NCBI GenBank assembly: GCA_947258585.1 | Contig: CAMYIZ010000051.1 | Location: 1-46,555 of the forward strand | Length of the DNA: 46,555 bases | Direction: 5' to 3' | Source of the DNA: an uncultured Haliea sp. | GTDB taxonomy: Bacteria > Pseudomonadota > Gammaproteobacteria > Pseudomonadales > Halieaceae | In this document: one piece after another, positions 6,485 to 14,842 of the stretch | Layout of the letters: each line of letters begins with the position of its first letter | How positions within the stretch are numbered: position 1 is the stretch's first letter | Notes under the pieces: generated by a model | Told to the model about the DNA's origin: nothing | The model's database searches: none | Seen by the model: the letters and a program-made list of their open reading frames with translations, nothing else | Position numbers and translations under genes: made by a program

Positions 6485-9384
6485 TGCTGCACATTTACGA
6501 ACCGGAGCGGGATTACGGCACGCCCGCGCCCCTGCCCGAGTACAGTGCCGGCTACGCCGCCCTGGAAACCGTGGAACTTACCATAGACGGTCGTGCGGTG
6601 GCGGTTCCACAGGGCACCTCGGTGCTGCGCGCGGCGGCACTGGCGGGGATCAACATCCCGAAGCTGTGCGCAACCGATGCCCTGGACGCCTTCGGTTCCT
6701 GCCGCCTGTGCCTGGTGGAGATCGCCGGCCGCAAGGGTTACCCGGCCTCCTGCACCACGCCGGTGGAGGCGGGCATGGCGGTTACCACCCAGACGGGCAA
6801 ACTGGCGCGCCTGCGCCGCAACGTCATGGAGCTGTACATCTCCGATCACCCGCTGGACTGTCTGACCTGCGCCGCCAATGGCGACTGTGAACTGCAGGAT
6901 ATGGCAGGTGCTGTGGGTTTGCGCGAGGTACGCTATCCCGAGTCCGGGGAAAACCACCTGCAGGCGGAAAAGGATGATTCCAATCCCTACTTCACCTTTG
7001 ACCCCGCAAAGTGCATTGTCTGTTCTCGCTGCGTGCGTGCCTGTGAGGACGTGCAGGGCACTTTTGCCCTGACCATCGCCGGCCGCGGTTTTGCATCCCG
7101 GGTGGCGGCGGGTGCGGAGCAGCCCTTCATCGACTCGGACTGCGTGTCCTGCGGCGCCTGTGTCCAGCACTGTCCGACCGCAACGCTGATGGAGAACAGC
7201 ATTATCGAGCAGGGCCAGCCCGAACACTCGGTGGTGACTACCTGTGCCTACTGTGGGGTCGGTTGCGGATTCAGGGCGGAGATGAAAGGCGAACAGGTGG
7301 TGAACATGCAGCCCTGGAAGGACGGGGGTGCCAACCGCGGCCACGCCTGTGTCAAGGGACGTTTCGCTTTCGGCTACGCCACCCACCCGGATCGGGTCAC
7401 TACGCCAATGATCCGCGCGGCCATCGATCAGCCCTGGCAGGTGGTGTCCTGGGAGGAGGCCGTGGCCTATGCCGCCAGGCGCCTGCGCGAGGTACAGCAG
7501 GCGTACGGGCGCAACAGCATTGGCGGGATTACTTCTTCGCGCTGTACCAACGAGGAAACCTACCTGGTGCAGAAAATGGTGCGCGCGGCGTTTGGCAACA
7601 ACAACGTCGATACCTGCGCACGGGTCTGTCATTCCCCGACCGGCTACGGACTCAAGATGACCCTGGGCGAGTCCGCCGGCACCCAGAACTTCGACTCTGT
7701 GGACGAGGCTGACGTGGTGATGGTGATTGGCGCCAACCCCACCGACGGCCATCCGGTATTCGCCTCCCGGCTCAAGCGTCGCCTGCGCAGCGGTGCGCGG
7801 CTGATTGTGGTGGATCCCCGGCGTATCGACCTGGTGCAATCACCCCATGTCCGCGCCGATTACCATCTGCCGCTGCGCCCGGGCACCAACGTGGCGTTCA
7901 TCAATGCCATGGCCCACGTCATCGTCAGTGAAGGGCTGGAGGACCGGGCCTTCATCGAGCAGCGTTGCGACCAGGCGGCCTTCCGGGAGTGGCTGGAATT
8001 CATTCGCGAGCCCCGCCATGCGCCCGAGCAGGTCGCGGCGGTCACCGGCGTCGATGCCGAGACCCTGCGGGCGGCGGCGCGGCTGTACGCCGGCGGCGGC
8101 AACGGTGCCATCTACTACGGCCTCGGCGTGACCGAGCACAGCCAGGGCTCCACCATGGTCATGGGCATCGCCAACCTGGCGATGCTCACCGGCAACGTCG
8201 GCCGTGAAGGCGTTGGGGTAAACCCCCTGCGCGGGCAGAACAATGTGCAGGGGTCCTGTGATATGGGTTCCTTTCCCCACGAGCTGCCCGGTTACCAGCC
8301 AATAGGCGATGACGGCGTGCGCAGCCAGTTCGAGGGCGCCTGGCAGGTAGCGCTGGATCCAGAGCCGGGTTTCCGCATCCCCAACATGTTCGACGAGGCG
8401 CTGGCGGGAAACTTCCGCGCGCTGTACTGCCAGGGCGAGGACATAGCGCAGTCCGATCCGAATACCAAACACGTCGAGGCGGCCCTGCGCAAGCTGGACT
8501 GCCTGATTGTGCAGGACATCTTTCTCAACGAAACCGCCAAGTTTGCCCATGTGTTCCTGCCGGGCGCCTCCTTCCTGGAGAAGGACGGGACTTTCACCAA
8601 CGCCGAGCGCCGCATTTCGCGGGTGCGCCGGGTCATGACCCCGCTGGCGGGCAAGGCGGACTGGGAAGCCACCATGGCGCTGTCCAATGCCCTGGGCTAT
8701 CCGATGTCGTATCAACATCCCGCCGAGATCATGGACGAGATCGCCAGTCTCACGCCCTCGTTCCGGGGGGTGAGCTATGCGCGCCTGGAGCAGCAGGGTT
8801 CCATCCAGTGGCCCTGCAACGAGGCTGCCCGCGAGGGCACCCCGGTAATGCACGTGGACGAATTCATTCGCGGCAAGGGGCTGTTTGTCGTAACCGAGTA
8901 TGTGCCGACCGAGGAGAAAGTTACCCGGCGCTTTCCCCTGCTGCTGACCACGGGGCGGATACTGTCCCAGTACAATGTGGGCGCCCAGACCCGGCGTACC
9001 GCCAACAGTACCTGGCATGCGGAGGACGTTCTGGAGATCCATCCTCACGATGCGGAGGACCGGGGCATCGGCGATGGCGACCGGGTCAGCATCGCCAGCC
9101 GGGTGGGTGAGACTTCCCTGCGCGCCAGCCTCAGCGAGCGGCTGCAGCCGGGCGTGGTCTACACCACCTTCCATCACCCCGTCAGTGGTGCGAACGTCAT
9201 CACTACCGAAAACTCCGACTGGGCCACCAACTGCCCTGAGTACAAGGTGACGGCGGTTGAGGTGCGCAGGACCACCGGGCCGGCGGCCTGGCAGCGGGCG
9301 CACAGCGAGTTCCACCGGGAGCAACAGCGTCTGGCGAAGGGTGAGCCAGCGGAGGCCAGCCAGGATGTCGCCGAAAAGTCCTGA
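6484..9384 (+). CDS. fdsA: NAD-dependent formate dehydrogenase alpha subunit, Mo-pterin catalytic
   Basis: A 966-residue catalytic subunit that oxidises formate to CO2. Order of parts: [2Fe-2S] ferredoxin domain (C62, C73, C76, C90), His-Cys NuoG-like segment (C126, C129, C135), two [4Fe-4S] sites (C177-C187 and C220-C230), then the bis-MGD domain with its own cluster (C254, C257, C261, C289). The active site is C382-H383 (RVCHSPTGYGL), so this is a cysteine enzyme rather than selenocysteine. The substrate arginine is in VNPLRGQNNVQG. The start at 6484 overlaps the fdsB stop by one base. The C-terminus is the MopB_CT domain. Confidence 0.96.
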   Translation: MLHIYEPERDYGTPAPLPEYSAGYAALETVELTIDGRAVAVPQGTSVLRAAALAGINIPKLCATDALDAFGSCRLCLVEIAGRKGYPASCTTPVEAGMAVTTQTGKLARLRRNVMELYISDHPLDCLTCAANGDCELQDMAGAVGLREVRYPESGENHLQAEKDDSNPYFTFDPAKCIVCSRCVRACEDVQGTFALTIAGRGFASRVAAGAEQPFIDSDCVSCGACVQHCPTATLMENSIIEQGQPEHSVVTTCAYCGVGCGFRAEMKGEQVVNMQPWKDGGANRGHACVKGRFAFGYATHPDRVTTPMIRAAIDQPWQVVSWEEAVAYAARRLREVQQAYGRNSIGGITSSRCTNEETYLVQKMVRAAFGNNNVDTCARVCHSPTGYGLKMTLGESAGTQNFDSVDEADVVMVIGANPTDGHPVFASRLKRRLRSGARLIVVDPRRIDLVQSPHVRADYHLPLRPGTNVAFINAMAHVIVSEGLEDRAFIEQRCDQAAFREWLEFIREPRHAPEQVAAVTGVDAETLRAAARLYAGGGNGAIYYGLGVTEHSQGSTMVMGIANLAMLTGNVGREGVGVNPLRGQNNVQGSCDMGSFPHELPGYQPIGDDGVRSQFEGAWQVALDPEPGFRIPNMFDEALAGNFRALYCQGEDIAQSDPNTKHVEAALRKLDCLIVQDIFLNETAKFAHVFLPGASFLEKDGTFTNAERRISRVRRVMTPLAGKADWEATMALSNALGYPMSYQHPAEIMDEIASLTPSFRGVSYARLEQQGSIQWPCNEAAREGTPVMHVDEFIRGKGLFVVTEYVPTEEKVTRRFPLLLTTGRILSQYNVGAQTRRTANSTWHAEDVLEIHPHDAEDRGIGDGDRVSIASRVGETSLRASLSERLQPGVVYTTFHHPVSGANVITTENSDWATNCPEYKVTAVEVRRTTGPAAWQRAHSEFHREQQRLAKGEPAEASQDVAEKS

Positions 9385-10252
9385 GCTGCCGGTCGGGACC
9401 GACGGTGACTTGCCCTCGCGCCCGGTCCAGACCTGGCGCGAGGGGGAGCTGGGCGACAGTCGGGATACCCTGGCGGACGAGACGCCCGTGGCGCTGGTCT
9501 ACAACTGCGTGTCCCACGCGGTGATGATGGCGTCGGCCTCGGACCTGGAGGATTTCGCCCTGGGGTTCAGCCTGGGCGAGGGTATTGTCGACCGCCCCGG
9601 GCAGATCTATGACATCGAGGTTCGCCACTGTGGGCAGGGTATTGAGTTGCGCATGGAACTGGCCTCCGGTTGTCTCGCTGCGCTGAAACAGCGGCGGCGG
9701 TTTTTGGCGGGCCAGTCGGGCTGCGGTCTATGCGGTGTCGAATCACTGGCGTATTTTGCGACGCCCTTGCCGGCGGTATCGGCGGACGTCGCGATCAGTC
9801 ACCGCGCGATCCAGCGCGCCCTGGCGGCACTGCCCGACTGCCAGCAACTGGGCGGCCTGACCGGCGGCATGCACGCCGCGGGATGGTGCGACCCGGCCGG
9901 GAACATCCTGCTGCTGCGGGAAGACGTTGGCCGCCACAATGCCCTCGACAAACTGGTGGGTGCCCTGGCCGTGAACGGACCGCGGCCACCGGGCTTTGCC
10001 CTGGTATCCAGTCGCGCCAGTTACGAACTGGTGCAGAAAGCCGCCAGGGCAAATATGGCGGTGCTGGTCGCCGTGTCTGCGGCCACTTCACGGGCGGTGG
10101 ACACGGCAGCCCATTGTGGCATGACCCTGGTGGGCTTTGCCCGTCAGGGGAGGCAGGTGGTGTATGCGGGGGCACAGCGGCTCGGCCAGCGGCACCTTCC
10201 CCAGGTTTTCCCTCAGCCACAAGGTCCGGACAATCGGCCCCCCGACCGGTAG
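9365..10252 (+). CDS. fdhD: Formate dehydrogenase accessory sulfurtransferase
   Basis: FdhD/FdsC carries the persulfide from a cysteine desulfurase to the molybdenum cofactor, giving the sulfido ligand needed for formate dehydrogenase activity. The 295-residue protein has the essential CxxC motif (GCGLCG) and the conserved region LREDVGRHNALDKLVG. It begins 20 bp inside the end of fdsA in another frame, so it is translated from the same operon. The usual small FdsD subunit is not seen downstream; the next frame encodes an unrelated hydrophobic protein. Confidence 0.93.
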   Translation: MSPKSPELPVGTDGDLPSRPVQTWREGELGDSRDTLADETPVALVYNCVSHAVMMASASDLEDFALGFSLGEGIVDRPGQIYDIEVRHCGQGIELRMELASGCLAALKQRRRFLAGQSGCGLCGVESLAYFATPLPAVSADVAISHRAIQRALAALPDCQQLGGLTGGMHAAGWCDPAGNILLLREDVGRHNALDKLVGALAVNGPRPPGFALVSSRASYELVQKAARANMAVLVAVSAATSRAVDTAAHCGMTLVGFARQGRQVVYAGAQRLGQRHLPQVFPQPQGPDNRPPDR

Positions 10253-10355
10253 CGCTGCCCCGACCGACAACTTGTGATTTTTGCCGCTATCGCCGCCAGC
10301 GGAAACCGTGCTACTAATAGTGCCACAGCGTAGCTTGTCCATTCAGGACCCCACC

Positions 10356-10685
10356 ATGACACCCCCCATTTCAGGCCGATCCATCACCCAGCTGGCGCTG
10401 TGCCTGCTGCTGATTGGCAATCTGCTGGTCTGGTCCACCTCCTGGAATGCACCCGCGTTCCACGGCGGGCAGTTCGAACAGTTGGGTGATGGGTCCCCGC
10501 CTTTCCTGCCGGGCAATGGGGAGGGCTTTTCCAGCGCTGATTCCGGTGCCATTCCAGTTCAGGGATGGCCGGCTGTCGGCTGGCTCACCACGCCTGTCAC
10601 GGTTGTCCTGGCCATTGCTGCCCCGGCCCGCATTCGCATCAGTCACTACCCGGTTCTGCCGCAGGCGCCGCCCTTCAACACCTGA
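10356..10685 (+). CDS. Small hypothetical membrane-anchored protein
   Basis: Unrecognised 109-residue protein. An N-terminal hydrophobic stretch (LALCLLLIGNLLVW) is followed by a Gly/Pro/Ser-rich middle and a second hydrophobic part (PVTVVLAIAA). It does not look like the FdsD subunit expected after fdhD. It lies 103 bp after fdhD and 106 bp before secF on the same strand. The in-frame extension upstream of 10356 is unlike protein. Coding status is uncertain. Confidence 0.4.
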   Translation: MTPPISGRSITQLALCLLLIGNLLVWSTSWNAPAFHGGQFEQLGDGSPPFLPGNGEGFSSADSGAIPVQGWPAVGWLTTPVTVVLAIAAPARIRISHYPVLPQAPPFNT

Positions 10686-10791
10686 GTTTTCCCTTTGTAG
10701 CGCCCCGACGGCGTCCATTGCCTGGCTTGTGCCGGCACCCGGGCGTCGCTGACGGCGGCAAGCTTACTTCATATTTCTCAGGTGAATGTTC

Positions 10792-11706
10792 ATGAAGACC
10801 ATGAATTTTATGGGTTGGCGCAAGCTGGCCCTGGCCTTTTCCCTGCTGCTGCTGATCGTGTCAGTTGGCTCCTTCTTCACCCGCCAGCTCAACTGGGGGC
10901 TCGATTTCACTGGCGGGACGCTGGTGGAGGTGCACTACAGTGAGTCTGCTGACCTGAACCAGATTCGCGCCTATCTGGACACGGCGGGCTACGCTGGCGC
11001 CGTCGTAGTCGCTTTCGGTACTGATCGCGATGTCCTCATCCGTCTGCCCCAGGGGTACACGGAGACTGCTGGACAGGCGCTGCTGGAAACACTTCAGAAG
11101 CAGGTTGAAAGCTCGGTTGAGTTGCGCCGCGTCGAGTTTGTCGGGCCTCAGGTGGGCGATGAATTACGGGAGCAGGGTGGGCTGGCCATGTTGCTTGCCC
11201 TGAGCCTGATCATGCTCTACATCGCGTTCCGCTTTCAGTTCAAGTTTGCCTTGAGCGCGGTGATAGCACTGATCCACGATGTGGTGATCACCCTGGGATT
11301 CTTCTCCATTACCGGGATGGAGTTTGACCTGACTGTGCTCGCTGCGGTGCTGGCGGTTATCGGTTATTCGCTCAACGACACCATCGTGGTCTACGACCGC
11401 ATTCGCGAGAATTTCCGCAAACTGCGCGGGGTGGCCCCGCTGGATGTTGTGAACATCTCCCTGACCGAAACACTGGGGCGAACCACGATCACCTCGCTGA
11501 CTACCGTTCTAGTGCTTGTCGCTCTGGCAATTTTCGGAGGCGACATGATCCTGGGCTTCGCCATTGCCCTGTTGGTCGGTATTACAGTGGGCACCTATTC
11601 GTCGATTTACATGGCATCAAATATCCTGCTGTTGCTTGGCGTCAGCAAGGAAGATCTGATCATACCGGTCAGGGAAGGTGCGGACCAGGACGACCTGGCG
11701 CCCTGA
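10792..11706 (+). CDS. secF: SecF-type preprotein translocase subunit, without SecD
   Basis: A 304-residue SecF homologue: six membrane segments with a large periplasmic loop after the first. Visible signatures are GLDFTGGTLVEV near the N-terminus and VIGYSLNDTIVVYDRIRENFR in the membrane core. SecF works with SecD to use the proton motive force in protein export, and normally follows yajC-secD. Here no secD is adjacent; the gene stands between fdhD and a patatin gene. An AGGTGA lies 6 nt before the ATG at 10792; an ATG at 10786 is also possible. It may be a second copy with secDF elsewhere. Confidence 0.9.
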   Translation: MKTMNFMGWRKLALAFSLLLLIVSVGSFFTRQLNWGLDFTGGTLVEVHYSESADLNQIRAYLDTAGYAGAVVVAFGTDRDVLIRLPQGYTETAGQALLETLQKQVESSVELRRVEFVGPQVGDELREQGGLAMLLALSLIMLYIAFRFQFKFALSAVIALIHDVVITLGFFSITGMEFDLTVLAAVLAVIGYSLNDTIVVYDRIRENFRKLRGVAPLDVVNISLTETLGRTTITSLTTVLVLVALAIFGGDMILGFAIALLVGITVGTYSSIYMASNILLLLGVSKEDLIIPVREGADQDDLAP

Positions 11707-11837
11707 GGAGCAGGCTGTGCCGGGGCAGCTGCCCGCCGGGACGGCGCTTGCGGAGCGTCCCTACTCTGTGTAGTCTCATTCCTCCCCAGGATGGGGAAAT
11801 AATAAGGCTTGCACGGCAGCCAAGGGGGCCAGACCAG

Positions 11838-12845
11838 GTGTCAGGCAGCACAGACCCGATACTGATTCTTTCGATAGATGGCGGTGGCGCGCGCGGAGTA
11901 ATCCCGGTGAACGTGCTGTACCTGATCGAACAGGATGCCGGTGTGGATATTCGCGCTACCTTCGATTTCTTTGCCGGTGTCAGCACGGGCGCTCTGATTG
12001 CGTCCTATTGCGCGATGGGTGGGGGCTCCCTTGAGCTGCTTGCCAAGACCAGTTATTCGTCTGACAACATGTCACGGATATTCGACAAGTCTGTCTGGGA
12101 CAAAGTGCTCGGGCGTGTCCAGAACCAGCCAAAATACGATGGCATCAACAAGCGCCAGTATCTGGATGAGGTGCTGGGGAAGGTGCGTATCAACGACATT
12201 GTCGACAAGCAACTGATGGTGATTGCCTACGATTTCATCAACCGCGAGTTGATCACCTTCAAGAACCGTCGCGGGCACGATGCCAGCTATAATCCGACGC
12301 TCGCCGAGATCTGTGACGCCGCCACGGCTGCTCCCACCCTGTATCCCCCTGTACCCACGACCGACAATTACAGCCGCTGGCTGATCGATGGCGCGGTTGC
12401 AATCAATGATCCGAGTCTCTGCGCCATCTCCGAGGCACTGGCCATGGGCTACACCATCGACCAGATCTGGATGATATCCATGGGTACCGGGCGCCCTGTT
12501 CACGATATGTCGCAGAAACAACAGGACAAGATTGGCACTGCGTCCCGGGACTGGGGCATCATTGGCTGGCTGTCAAATGGCCTGCTCGACCATATGCTCA
12601 GCGCCAGCTCCGCGGTGAGCGCGCACCAGTGCCAGCAGCTGTTGGGGGAGCGTTATATCCGGGTCGACGGCGCGCTGCCACGCGCTCTGATGAAACTGGA
12701 TGAAACCACGCCGGGCTATGTGCGCAATCTCAGGGCACACGCCGATATCTGGTACGAAGCGAATCTTGCTCAGGTACGGGCCCTGCTGGGGAATTTCCAG
12801 GCTACAAAGCAAAACGCGGTATCCGCTCAGAGTCAGTTCGGATAA
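11838..12845 (+). CDS. Patatin-like phospholipase / acyl hydrolase
   Basis: A 335-residue patatin-family lipase that cleaves acyl chains from membrane lipids. The oxyanion loop is SIDGGGARG (about residues 12-20), the nucleophile S49 is in GVSTG, and the dyad aspartate D184 is in IDGA (more often DGG). I prefer the GTG at 11838 with AAGGGGG about 9 nt upstream, because it places the glycine loop at the usual distance from the N-terminus; a TTG at 11748 would add 30 residues of unlikely sequence. There is no signal peptide, so it probably acts on the inner face of the membrane. It is 54 bp upstream of a DevBCA-like exporter on the same strand. Confidence 0.88.
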   Translation: MSGSTDPILILSIDGGGARGVIPVNVLYLIEQDAGVDIRATFDFFAGVSTGALIASYCAMGGGSLELLAKTSYSSDNMSRIFDKSVWDKVLGRVQNQPKYDGINKRQYLDEVLGKVRINDIVDKQLMVIAYDFINRELITFKNRRGHDASYNPTLAEICDAATAAPTLYPPVPTTDNYSRWLIDGAVAINDPSLCAISEALAMGYTIDQIWMISMGTGRPVHDMSQKQQDKIGTASRDWGIIGWLSNGLLDHMLSASSAVSAHQCQQLLGERYIRVDGALPRALMKLDETTPGYVRNLRAHADIWYEANLAQVRALLGNFQATKQNAVSAQSQFG

Positions 12846-12899
12846 GGCAGGGCGAACACGTCGCTGCCAACAATAAACGACGGATAAGGGAATGCAGCC

Positions 12900-13685
12900 G
12901 TGAAAAAAAATCTTCTGGGAATACTTTCTTTGACGCTCTTGATGACCTCCGCTGGCGCTGCCGCCGAGCGGGGGGTGTCCAGCCTGGGCCGGCTGGAGCC
13001 ACTGAACGGCATCATTCGCCTCTCAGGTCCATCCGGCGTGGGCATGTCCGGCTCGGTCATCAAGGAGCTCTCGGTCGAGGAAGGGGATTGGGTAGAAAAG
13101 GACCAGATTGTTGCCTATCTCGACAGCTACCAGCTGCGGCGCGCGGAAGTTGCGCGGCTGGAGGCCATTCTCGACAATGCCCGGCGGGAGATGTCGCGGC
13201 AGCAAGACCTGGCCAAGACGTCCGCCACCAGCAGGACCCAGCTGGATGCGGCCACTATGGAGCTCAGTATTGCCAGGGCTGATCTGGCTGCCGCTCAGGC
13301 CCGCCTTGAGCTGTCTGTTGTACGCTCACCACTGCGGGCCCAGGTGCTGGAGATCCACAGTTACCCGGGGGAAAGTGTCGGTCCTGACGGTATTCTGGAG
13401 CTGGCCCAGACAGATCGCATGTACGCCGTTGCCGAGGTCTATGAAACCGATATCAGCCTGGTGCAGGTCGGTCAGGCGGCGGTGGTCAAGGCCCCGGCTC
13501 TGGGCGATGGCATTACGGGCAAAGTGGAGCGTATTGCCCTGAAAGTGGGGCGGATGGATGTGCTGGGCACGGACCCCATTGCCAAGACCGACGCCCGCGT
13601 AGTGGAGGTTTTCATCCTGCTGGACAGCAGTGAGGATGTGTCGGGCCTGACCAATATGCAGGTCGAGGTGGAGATAAAGAGCTGA
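12900..13685 (+). CDS. DevB-type periplasmic adaptor (HlyD-like membrane fusion protein)
   Basis: A 261-residue adaptor of the ABC-exporter DevB group. A signal-like N-terminus (KKNLLGILSLTLLMTSAGAAA) leads into a lipoyl/biotinyl half (about 35-75), a short coiled-coil hairpin (80-140: EVARLEAILDNARREMSRQQ onward), the second lipoyl half and a beta-barrel domain. The coiled coil is short for a TolC-contacting adaptor. The start is a GTG at 12900 with ATAAGGGA upstream. The stop overlaps the permease ATG by one base. It should link the inner-membrane ABC unit to the outer membrane. Confidence 0.85.
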   Translation: MKKNLLGILSLTLLMTSAGAAAERGVSSLGRLEPLNGIIRLSGPSGVGMSGSVIKELSVEEGDWVEKDQIVAYLDSYQLRRAEVARLEAILDNARREMSRQQDLAKTSATSRTQLDAATMELSIARADLAAAQARLELSVVRSPLRAQVLEIHSYPGESVGPDGILELAQTDRMYAVAEVYETDISLVQVGQAAVVKAPALGDGITGKVERIALKVGRMDVLGTDPIAKTDARVVEVFILLDSSEDVSGLTNMQVEVEIKS

Positions 13686-14842
13686 TGTCCCGCTTTCTCC
13701 CGCTGGGCTGGCTGCAGCTCAAGCACCAGAAACTGCGGTTGCTGGCCGCCATTGTCGGGATTGCCTTCGCGGTTATCCTCATCACCGTGCAGCTCGAGTT
13801 CAGCCAGGCCCTGTCAGTCAGTGCCGTGCGCTATCACAGCGCCATGGACTACGAGCTGGTGATGGTCAGTCCCAAGACCACCTACCTGGTCTCGACCAAA
13901 CAGTTCCCTCGCGGTCGGCTCTACCAGGCCACGGGGTTCAAGGGGGTGGCAGGGGTCACGCCGGTCTATACGCAGCAGGGCAGTTGGCGGAATCCGGCTG
14001 ACAGGACCAGCGCCCGCAATATCTTTGTGGTCGGGTTCAACCCCTCGGACCGCGGCTTCGCCCGCTTGCTGACACCGGAGCAACACGATCTGGTGAAGTT
14101 GCCGGATCGCATTATCTTCGACCAGCGTGGCCGGCCGGAGTATGGACCGGTTGCCACCCTGTTCAGGAGCAACGGCCCCTATGAGGTGGATATCAACGAC
14201 CGGATGCCGATACTGGCGGGCCTGTACTCCCTCGGCACTTCCTTTGGCCTGGACGGCGGCGTGATCACCTCCGACCTTAATTTTCTGCGGGCGTTTCCCA
14301 AGCGTGACAAGTCGGCCATCGATATTGGCCTGATTCACCTTGAGCCCGGTGCGGACCCGGTGCAGCTGCAGCGTGAGATTATCGCCGGGGTTCCCGGGGA
14401 TGTCCGGGTGCTGACACGGGATGAGTTCAAGGCCCAGGAAATCAACCACTGGAGCAAGACGACCCCGGTCGGCTACATGTTCACCTTCGGTGCGATCATG
14501 GGTCTGGTCGTGGGCTTTATCATTGTCTACCAGATCCTGTTTGCCGATGTACAGGACCACGTCGGTGAATACGCGACCCTGAAGGCCATGGGTTATACCC
14601 ACGGCTTTTTGCGCGGGGTCGTGTTGCAACAGTCAGTGGTGTTGGCGGTGCTGGGCTTTATCCCCGGGATTACGATTTCGATTCTGGTGTTTGGCAAGGC
14701 GGCGGACGCCACTGGACTGCCCCTGTCGATGGATGCCCGCTCGGCCGGATTTCTGTTTCTGTTGACCCTCTTCATGTGCGCGGGCTCCGGCATTCTGGCC
14801 CTGCGCAAGTTGCGTTCCATCGATCCGGCGGAGGTGTTCTGA
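13685..14842 (+). CDS. DevC-type ABC exporter permease
   Basis: A 385-residue FtsX/MacB-like permease: one N-terminal membrane helix (about 18-38), a large periplasmic domain (40-255), then three C-terminal helices (TPVGYMFTFGAIMGLVVGFI, around 315-335, and LFLLTLFMCAGSGILAL). The ending LRKLRSIDPAEVF is typical of this fold. DevBCA exporters move glycolipids or other lipids in cyanobacteria; here the upstream patatin suggests a lipid substrate. It overlaps both neighbours by one base. Confidence 0.88.
   Translation: MSRFLPLGWLQLKHQKLRLLAAIVGIAFAVILITVQLEFSQALSVSAVRYHSAMDYELVMVSPKTTYLVSTKQFPRGRLYQATGFKGVAGVTPVYTQQGSWRNPADRTSARNIFVVGFNPSDRGFARLLTPEQHDLVKLPDRIIFDQRGRPEYGPVATLFRSNGPYEVDINDRMPILAGLYSLGTSFGLDGGVITSDLNFLRAFPKRDKSAIDIGLIHLEPGADPVQLQREIIAGVPGDVRVLTRDEFKAQEINHWSKTTPVGYMFTFGAIMGLVVGFIIVYQILFADVQDHVGEYATLKAMGYTHGFLRGVVLQQSVVLAVLGFIPGITISILVFGKAADATGLPLSMDARSAGFLFLLTLFMCAGSGILALRKLRSIDPAEVF

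Noticed and set aside
7600-7660. Possible selenocysteine site in formate dehydrogenase
   Set aside because: The active-site codon is a normal cysteine codon within VCHSPT; no in-frame UGA is present.
6400-9324. Two long minus-strand frames (479 and 494 codons) opposite fdsA
   Set aside because: Antisense shadows of a multi-cluster enzyme with every ligand in place.
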